In this document: piece after piece, positions 58,884-64,000 of the stretch
How the letters are laid out: every line of letters begins with the position of its first letter
How positions within the stretch are numbered: position 1 is the first letter of the stretch
Assembly: GCF_003049735.1 (NCBI RefSeq)
Contig: NZ_PIRM01000004.1
Span: 62,001 to 126,000 of the forward strand
Length of the DNA stretch: 64,000 nucleotides
Direction: 5' to 3'
From: Campylobacter concisus
GTDB taxonomy: Bacteria > Campylobacterota > Campylobacteria > Campylobacterales > Campylobacteraceae
Made by a program: the position numbers and the translations under genes
The notes under the pieces: model-generated
Databases searched by the model: none
Told to the model about the DNA's origin: nothing
What the model saw: the letters and a program-made list of their open reading frames with translations, nothing else

Positions 58884-60720
58884 AATTTTAACTATCGTCT
58901 TGCTCTCATTTATAATGCTTTTTGGTGCTGAAAATAATAAAACTCAAGAAGAAAATATACTAAGCCTAACAAATCAAATTTTGACTTTAAACAATCAAAT
59001 CCAAATCATAAAAGCACAGCAAAAAGATACGAACTCAACAAAAGCTGATAATTCAAATTTAGCTGGACTTCAAAAGAAAAAAAATGACCTTTTGGAAAAA
59101 ATTCCACTATATGTTATGCAGATTGAAGTAACTCAAAACGATATTGATAAATTTATTTTGCAAAAAAATAATTTAGAAAAAAAAGTAGCTAGATTAGAGA
59201 AGCAATCAAACAAAGATGCTTACGTTCAAAGTGCTATTGAGCTTGAGAAAATGAAGATAGATTATGCATATTTCTCAGCTTTGATTAATCTTGAAGAGAT
59301 ATTTAAAAAAGGTGCTAAAGCAAACTCTATAAAAGAGGTGATAGATAACGGACTTTTAAATTTACAAACAAATTCTTACGTCAGTATAAAAGAGCTAAAA
59401 GATTCACTAAATGAGACTTCAAGCTCTTACGATAACGCATTTGCTGAGCTTGATCTAAAAAAAGAGACTGATGAGGAAATTTTAATCTATCTTAAAAATA
59501 ATGCTGATCTTCTAAGCTCAAGCATGATCTTATCAGAGCTAAATTTAGTCGATACGGTCGAATATATAAATAAGCTAACTTCTATAAATTCGGCAAAATT
59601 TAACGTCGGCAAGATCGTAGTTATAATCGTAGTATTTTTATTTTTTGTTTCACTTACAAGAATTCTCGCCAAACTCACATACTGGCTTATGTCACTTATT
59701 GCATCGGGCGAAGGTGTAAAGGAAGCAAAGGATCAGATAGTAGATATCGTTAAAAAGCCTATCTCTGCACTTCTTATCATTTATGCGCTAAATATTTGTA
59801 TCGGTGTTGGCTTTTATCCAGTGCCAGTGCCACTAACTCTAGCAAATATCTTCTCGATCGTCTACATAGTCGCGTTTTCATGGCTTGTCTTAACCATCCT
59901 AAATGGTTATGGCATAGTAATAATCGATAAAATCGCTCAAAAAAGCAGACGAAAAGAGGTTGTAAATTTAGTTTTAAAAGTGGTCTATGTAATTGTATTA
60001 ATAATCGCACTTTTACTAATTCTTCAAAAGCTTGGCTTTGATATATCAGCGCTCATAGCTTCACTTGGTATCGGTGGTCTTGCTGTTGCATTTGCTGCAA
60101 AAGACATCATCGCAAACTTCTTTGCTTCTGTCATGATGCTCTTTGATAACTCATTTTCGCAAGGGGATTGGATAGTTTGTGGTGATATAGAGGGTACTGT
60201 TGTTGAGGTTGGCTTTAGAAAGACGACTATCAGAAGTTTTGATAATGCTTTAATCTTTGTGCCAAACTCAAAACTGGCAAGTGATCCTGTTAGAAACTGG
60301 AGCAGAAGAAAAGTCGGTAGACGTATCAGAATGCTAATTGGCATTGAGTATGGAGCGACAACTGATGAGATTAAAAAATGTGTAGATGATATAAAAACTA
60401 TGTTGATAAATCATCCAGATATTGCCAAAAGTGAGGATATAACAGCAAAGAAAAAAGGGCTAAAATATAGACAAAGTATAGTTTCAGTTGATGATTATGC
60501 TGGATATAAATCAAATTTATTTGTCGTGGTTGATGACTTTGCAGATAGCTCAATAAATATCTTAGTTTATTGTTTTGCAAAGACTATCGTTTGGGGAGAA
60601 TTTTTAGATGTCAAGCAAGATGTAATGCTAAAGATTATGGATATTTTAAAGCAAAATGGTCTAAATTTCGCATTCCCAAGCCAAAGCTTGTATATTGAAA
60701 GTGTCAAAGATAAAATTTAA
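58876..60720 (+). CDS. MscS-family mechanosensitive channel
   Basis: 614 aa from the ATG at 58876 (AAGGGG six bases before). A signal peptide and a long coiled coil (about 20-180) lead to five membrane segments. The pore helix is rich in Gly and Ala (ASLGIGGLAVAFAAKDIIANF), followed by the beta domain SQGDWIVCGDIEGTVVEVGFRKTTIRSFD. It is a large MscK/YbdG-like channel that opens on osmotic downshift. Its position after carbonic anhydrase is conserved in C. jejuni (Cj0238, from memory). Confidence 0.92.
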   Translation: MRKILTIVLLSFIMLFGAENNKTQEENILSLTNQILTLNNQIQIIKAQQKDTNSTKADNSNLAGLQKKKNDLLEKIPLYVMQIEVTQNDIDKFILQKNNLEKKVARLEKQSNKDAYVQSAIELEKMKIDYAYFSALINLEEIFKKGAKANSIKEVIDNGLLNLQTNSYVSIKELKDSLNETSSSYDNAFAELDLKKETDEEILIYLKNNADLLSSSMILSELNLVDTVEYINKLTSINSAKFNVGKIVVIIVVFLFFVSLTRILAKLTYWLMSLIASGEGVKEAKDQIVDIVKKPISALLIIYALNICIGVGFYPVPVPLTLANIFSIVYIVAFSWLVLTILNGYGIVIIDKIAQKSRRKEVVNLVLKVVYVIVLIIALLLILQKLGFDISALIASLGIGGLAVAFAAKDIIANFFASVMMLFDNSFSQGDWIVCGDIEGTVVEVGFRKTTIRSFDNALIFVPNSKLASDPVRNWSRRKVGRRIRMLIGIEYGATTDEIKKCVDDIKTMLINHPDIAKSEDITAKKKGLKYRQSIVSVDDYAGYKSNLFVVVDDFADSSINILVYCFAKTIVWGEFLDVKQDVMLKIMDILKQNGLNFAFPSQSLYIESVKDKI

Positions 60721-60730
60721 GGAGAAAACA

Positions 60731-60889
60731 ATGAGTGATGAATTTGATTATGAAGAAGTAGAAGAAGACTACTCTGAATTTAATGACGATGAAGACGATA
60801 GTAGCGATAGTTATGACTATAATTACGATGAAAATGACTACAACTACGAAGATAGTGACGAGGACGAAGATAGTTACGACTCTTATTAG
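60731..60889 (+). CDS. extremely acidic Asp/Glu/Tyr/Ser peptide
   Basis: 52 aa from an ATG with AAGGAG, 10 bases after the MscS stop. It contains no Lys, Arg or His, and repeats short Asp/Glu-Tyr/Ser units. It is predicted disordered, with an estimated isoelectric point near 3. It could bind divalent cations or act as a disordered partner. I recognise no family. The ribosome site and steady frame support a real gene. Confidence 0.65.
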   Translation: MSDEFDYEEVEEDYSEFNDDEDDSSDSYDYNYDENDYNYEDSDEDEDSYDSY

Positions 60890-60935
60890 AATGACTTAAT
60901 GAAATTTAATGGAATAAATTTACAGGGAGTTTTGT

Positions 60936-62015
60936 TTGACACACGATTTTGTAGACCAAAGTAGTTATAAAGCGATCGATGATATCTATAAAACGATATT
61001 AGACGTTATGATAGCTGCAAATGCACTATCTTTGTTGCTTTTTATGATCATAGCTACACCACTACTTTTTATGTGCTTGTTTTTTATAGCAGCTGGAATA
61101 TTGCTTAGAATAAAATTTGACATAAAATATAGAGTATTAATATCCCTTGCATTTCACCTAAATATCATATTGCTTGTTACTATTATTGTTACTACAATGG
61201 GTTGGAATACTGGAATTTGGATAATACTTGTTGGTGTAATTTTTATAAACTACTTTCTAGCGTTTGATTCAAAGAGTCTTACTTATATAATGGCATTTTT
61301 AGAATTAATCTTGCTTATACTTCTTTATTTTATTCATAAAGATGAGACGCCGCTGATCCCATCAGCTATACGAGGGACGATAGTCGTGTGCAGTATTGTT
61401 TTTGCTTTTTTTATTGTTTTAAGACTTTCAATGTTTGCAGATATCATCACTTCTAGTGGATATCAGCAAATAAGAAAAGAGACGGAAGAGCTTGAAAAGG
61501 ACTCAAAGCATGATTTTTTAACGCAGCTTTTAAATAGAAGAACAATAGAAAAAACTTTAAGATTTGAACTAATTGCCAACAAGGAAAGAAGTGGTAATAC
61601 AAATTTAGTCATAATGCTAGGCGATATTGATAATTTTAAAAAAATAAACGATACATATGGGCATGACTGTGGCGATGAGGTCTTAAAAGATGTAGCCAGT
61701 GCTTTGAAGAAATCATTTAGAGGTAAAGACTATGTTTGCCGCTGGGGCGGAGAAGAATTTTTGATAATCTTGCCCGATACAAAGATAGAATTTATCCACG
61801 AAGTGAGCAAAAGACTTAAAAAACAGATAAACAACGCAAAACTTCCAGATAAAACTCCAGTTACTATGACCTTTGGAATGCTAATATGTGCAAATGGTGT
61901 TGAGGTGGATTTTGAGCAAGCCATAACTTTGGTAGATAAGCTGCTTTACGAAGGCAAGCAAAATGGCAAAGACCGCATTGAATTAGAAATTTTAAAAAAG
62001 GGCTCGGATGCGTAG
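60936..62015 (+). CDS. membrane diguanylate cyclase
   Basis: 359 aa from a TTG with GGGAG seven bases before. Six hydrophobic segments (about 25-175) form a sensor-like membrane part. The GGDEF domain has RWGGEEF and, five residues upstream, RGKD as the inhibitory I-site. It should make c-di-GMP and be product-inhibited. The stop overlaps the start of the next cyclase by 8 bases. Confidence 0.9.
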   Translation: MTHDFVDQSSYKAIDDIYKTILDVMIAANALSLLLFMIIATPLLFMCLFFIAAGILLRIKFDIKYRVLISLAFHLNIILLVTIIVTTMGWNTGIWIILVGVIFINYFLAFDSKSLTYIMAFLELILLILLYFIHKDETPLIPSAIRGTIVVCSIVFAFFIVLRLSMFADIITSSGYQQIRKETEELEKDSKHDFLTQLLNRRTIEKTLRFELIANKERSGNTNLVIMLGDIDNFKKINDTYGHDCGDEVLKDVASALKKSFRGKDYVCRWGGEEFLIILPDTKIEFIHEVSKRLKKQINNAKLPDKTPVTMTFGMLICANGVEVDFEQAITLVDKLLYEGKQNGKDRIELEILKKGSDA

Positions 62016-63060
62016 AATTTCACTCTATACGGCTCAAAAAATTATCATATTTTCAATATTATTAACTCACGTCTGTTATTTTTTTATTTTTTTATTTATG
62101 AAAGAAGAAATTCTAGCAGTTACGAATGTATTTTCAGTAGCAACCTATCTTTTTCTTTTAAGGCTTATTTACGATAGCCCTGAAAATAACAAGATAACAA
62201 TGCTTATAGTCCAGCTTGAAATTTTATTTCATGCATTAGTTTGTATGCTGACGCTTGGATGGGGATACGGATTTGGGTTATTGTTTTTAGCATCGTCGCT
62301 AATACTATTTTTTACGTCATTTACCTATAAATTTTTTAACTACATAATAGTTGCAACGCAAATAATTTTATCCATAGTCTGCTATATATATTTAGATGGC
62401 CAGCCTGTAAAAGATTTTGACGGCTTTAAAGATCTACTTTTTGTTTTTAACTTAAGTATAGTTTGTGTATTTTCAGTTATCGTTTCGTACCTTTTGGAGA
62501 GCTCAAATTTATTTATATTTTTAAGCATCTTAGAGGAAAAAGAGATGGCTGAAAATATCTTAAATCACGATCCATTAACAGGACTTTTAAATCGCACTTC
62601 AATGCAGAAAATTTTAAGTCAAAATGATCTTTATAAAAATAGGGACTTTGCTATCGTTATGTGCGATATTGATAACTTTAAAAAGATAAATGATACCTAT
62701 GGACACGGCGCAGGAGATGCTGTTTTAAAAAGCTTATCAGGCATATTTAAAAACACATTTAGAGATAAAGATAGAGTAGCTAGATTTGGTGGAGAAGAAT
62801 TTTTAGCAGTCGTCTTGGGCGTAAAAAAAGATGCAGCTGTAAGTATCGTAGAGCGTGTGAGAGAGACTTTGAGTAAAAATATAGTTGAGTTTGAAAACAT
62901 AAAGATCAACGCAACTATGACTTTTGGAGTAGTTGCTCATGATGGTACGGGAGAATTTAACTTAGAAAAGATGATAAAACAAGCTGATAATCTACTTTAT
63001 GCTGGTAAGCGAAGCGGTAAAAATATCGTTATGAGTGCGGATTACGACCCAAAAGCATAA
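62008..63060 (+). CDS. membrane diguanylate cyclase (second copy)
   Basis: 350 aa. Six hydrophobic segments (about 8-170) precede a GGDEF domain with RFGGEEF and the I-site RDKD. NDPLTGLLNR-type opening (NHDPLTGLLNRTS) is present. The order of parts mirrors the gene just upstream but sequences differ, suggesting an old tandem duplication. It shares a transcript with that gene. Confidence 0.9.
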   Translation: MRRISLYTAQKIIIFSILLTHVCYFFIFLFMKEEILAVTNVFSVATYLFLLRLIYDSPENNKITMLIVQLEILFHALVCMLTLGWGYGFGLLFLASSLILFFTSFTYKFFNYIIVATQIILSIVCYIYLDGQPVKDFDGFKDLLFVFNLSIVCVFSVIVSYLLESSNLFIFLSILEEKEMAENILNHDPLTGLLNRTSMQKILSQNDLYKNRDFAIVMCDIDNFKKINDTYGHGAGDAVLKSLSGIFKNTFRDKDRVARFGGEEFLAVVLGVKKDAAVSIVERVRETLSKNIVEFENIKINATMTFGVVAHDGTGEFNLEKMIKQADNLLYAGKRSGKNIVMSADYDPKA

Positions 63061-63086
63061 ATTTAGAGGCAAGAGCCTCTAAATTT
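63059..63086. terminator. bidirectional terminator between the cyclase and TRAP genes
   Basis: Perfect 12-bp stem AAATTTAGAGGC/GCCTCTAAATTT with an AAGA loop; it overlaps the end of the TRAP gene. Confidence 0.8.
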
Positions 63087-64000
63087 TAATGTCCATACAT
63101 TAGGTTTGGTAGCCAGAGAGAAATTTGTGGTATATAAGTAACCAAGATAAGGCCAAAGAATAAAGTAAGTGTCCACGGCAAGCATGCCATGATGACCTCT
63201 TTTAGATTCATATTTGTAAGACCGCTTGCAACAAATAAATTTAGTCCAACAGGTGGAGTCACCATACCTATCTCCATATTTACAACTAAGATAATGCCAA
63301 AATGTATCGGATCTATGCCAAGTTGCGTTGAAATCGGAAGCAATAGTGGCACCATGATCATGATGACGCTTGAAGGCTCCATGAACTGACCCATGATAAA
63401 GAGTAAGATATTTACAAATATCAAAAATCCTATCATGCCGATATTTGCGTCAAGTATCATAGAAGCGATCGCTTGAGGGATCTGTTCGCTAGTTAGCAAA
63501 TATGCAAAAACAACGGCATTTGCGATGATGAAAAATATCATAGCTGTTGTAAGGGCTGAGTCTAAGCAGATATCCCAAAGATCTTTTATTTTTATATCTC
63601 TATAGATAAAAAGCGAGATAAATAGCGCATAGACTGCACTTGCCGCAGCAGCTTCAGTTGGAGTGAAAATTCCTCCATAAATTCCGCCGATGACCACAAC
63701 GACGATTAAAAGCGCCCAAAACGCTTTTGCAAATTTTTGCACTCTTACTTTAAATGGTTCAGCTTTAGTTGCTTTAAAGCCAAGCTTTTTTGCTCCGACA
63801 TAAGTTTGAACAAGCATAAAAGCTCCAAGCATAAGACCTGGCACAACGCCTGCCATAAAGAGCTTACCGATACTTACCTCAGCGGTTACGCCATAAACTA
63901 TCATAACAACCGAAGGTGGGATCAAAATTCCAAGCGAGCCAGCTGTAGTTATGCCGCCCACTGCGTACTCTTTTGGATAGCCAGCCTCTTTTATCGCTGC
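63086..64000 (-). CDS. TRAP transporter large permease (DctM), partial
   Basis: The minus frame is open to the window edge, so the gene starts outside; about 305 C-terminal residues are seen. DctM marks: GYPKEYAVGGITTAGSLGIL(IPPS) near the edge, then repeated membrane segments and GMVTPPVGLNLFVASG. It imports a C4-dicarboxylate or similar acid with a periplasmic binding protein. The substrate cannot be judged from this part. Confidence 0.92.
   Translation of the reverse strand, partial: AAIKEAGYPKEYAVGGITTAGSLGILIPPSVVMIVYGVTAEVSIGKLFMAGVVPGLMLGAFMLVQTYVGAKKLGFKATKAEPFKVRVQKFAKAFWALLIVVVVIGGIYGGIFTPTEAAAASAVYALFISLFIYRDIKIKDLWDICLDSALTTAMIFFIIANAVVFAYLLTSEQIPQAIASMILDANIGMIGFLIFVNILLFIMGQFMEPSSVIMIMVPLLLPISTQLGIDPIHFGIILVVNMEIGMVTPPVGLNLFVASGLTNMNLKEVIMACLPWTLTLFFGLILVTYIPQISLWLPNLMYGH

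Overview
The window is chromosomal DNA of a Campylobacter, most likely from the C. concisus/curvus/showae side of the genus (inference). It is AT-rich, genes often overlap by 4 bases, and many starts are TTG or GTG. Several gene orders match those I recall from C. jejuni: RluB-type synthase-RNase J-rsmA with a phosphorylase-like gene and rlmN nearby; RluA-type synthase-purB-nrdA; pyrG-recJ; and nrdB...frr-secG-Bax inhibitor-carbonic anhydrase-MscS. AssT, anaerobic NrdD/NrdG, a TonB copper receptor and c-di-GMP cyclases fit non-jejuni species better.

Layout. 1-3.3 kb: an overlapping operon with an FtsX-type permease, its ATPase, a CPYC-containing membrane protein and a NosL-like protein, probably for copper or envelope maturation. 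3.4-4.6 kb: a secreted Sel1-repeat protein. 4.7-9.4 kb (minus): rsmA, RNase J, arabinose-5-phosphate isomerase and an RluB-type synthase. 9.5-15.4 kb (plus): a large SF1 helicase coupled to hisF, a phosphorylase-like gene, rlmN and a 36-residue membrane peptide. 15.6-25 kb: RluA-type synthase, purB, nrdA, a HEPN-like orphan, nrdD, a separate glycyl-radical domain and nrdG. 25-31 kb: an accessory stretch of dehydrogenases, a tannase-like enzyme and two neighbouring frameshifted genes. 31-43 kb: desulforubrerythrin, RmuC, IlvD, AssT, the cytochrome bd operon (DUF4492-cydA-cydB-small subunit) and pyrG. 43-48.7 kb: a GC-richer flavodoxin-fold oxidoreductase, recJ, a GC-rich TonB copper receptor and an outer-membrane barrel. 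48.7-53.7 kb (minus): pcm, a nitrilase-like protein, a lipoprotein, nrdB, a PepSY protein and a kinase-fold protein. 53.8-54.6 kb: five tRNAs with an entericidin-like lipoprotein between two of them. 55-64 kb: frr, a polysaccharide deacetylase, secG, a ThiD2-like protein, Bax inhibitor, carbonic anhydrase, MscS, a very acidic peptide, two tandem diguanylate cyclases and the end of a TRAP permease.

The genes fit a microaerobic to anaerobic host-associated bacterium: aerobic (NrdAB) and anaerobic (NrdDG) ribonucleotide reduction, a high-affinity bd oxidase, peroxide defence by desulforubrerythrin, and copper handling by an outer-membrane receptor plus a NosL-like protein. I see no CRISPR array, rRNA, insertion sequence or prophage. 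The most unusual points are the split NrdD radical domain, the HEPN-like orphan, the helicase-hisF coupling, the ThiD2 gene without a usual start codon, the two decayed genes near 29-30 kb, and an 18-bp perfect palindrome near 35.7 kb.
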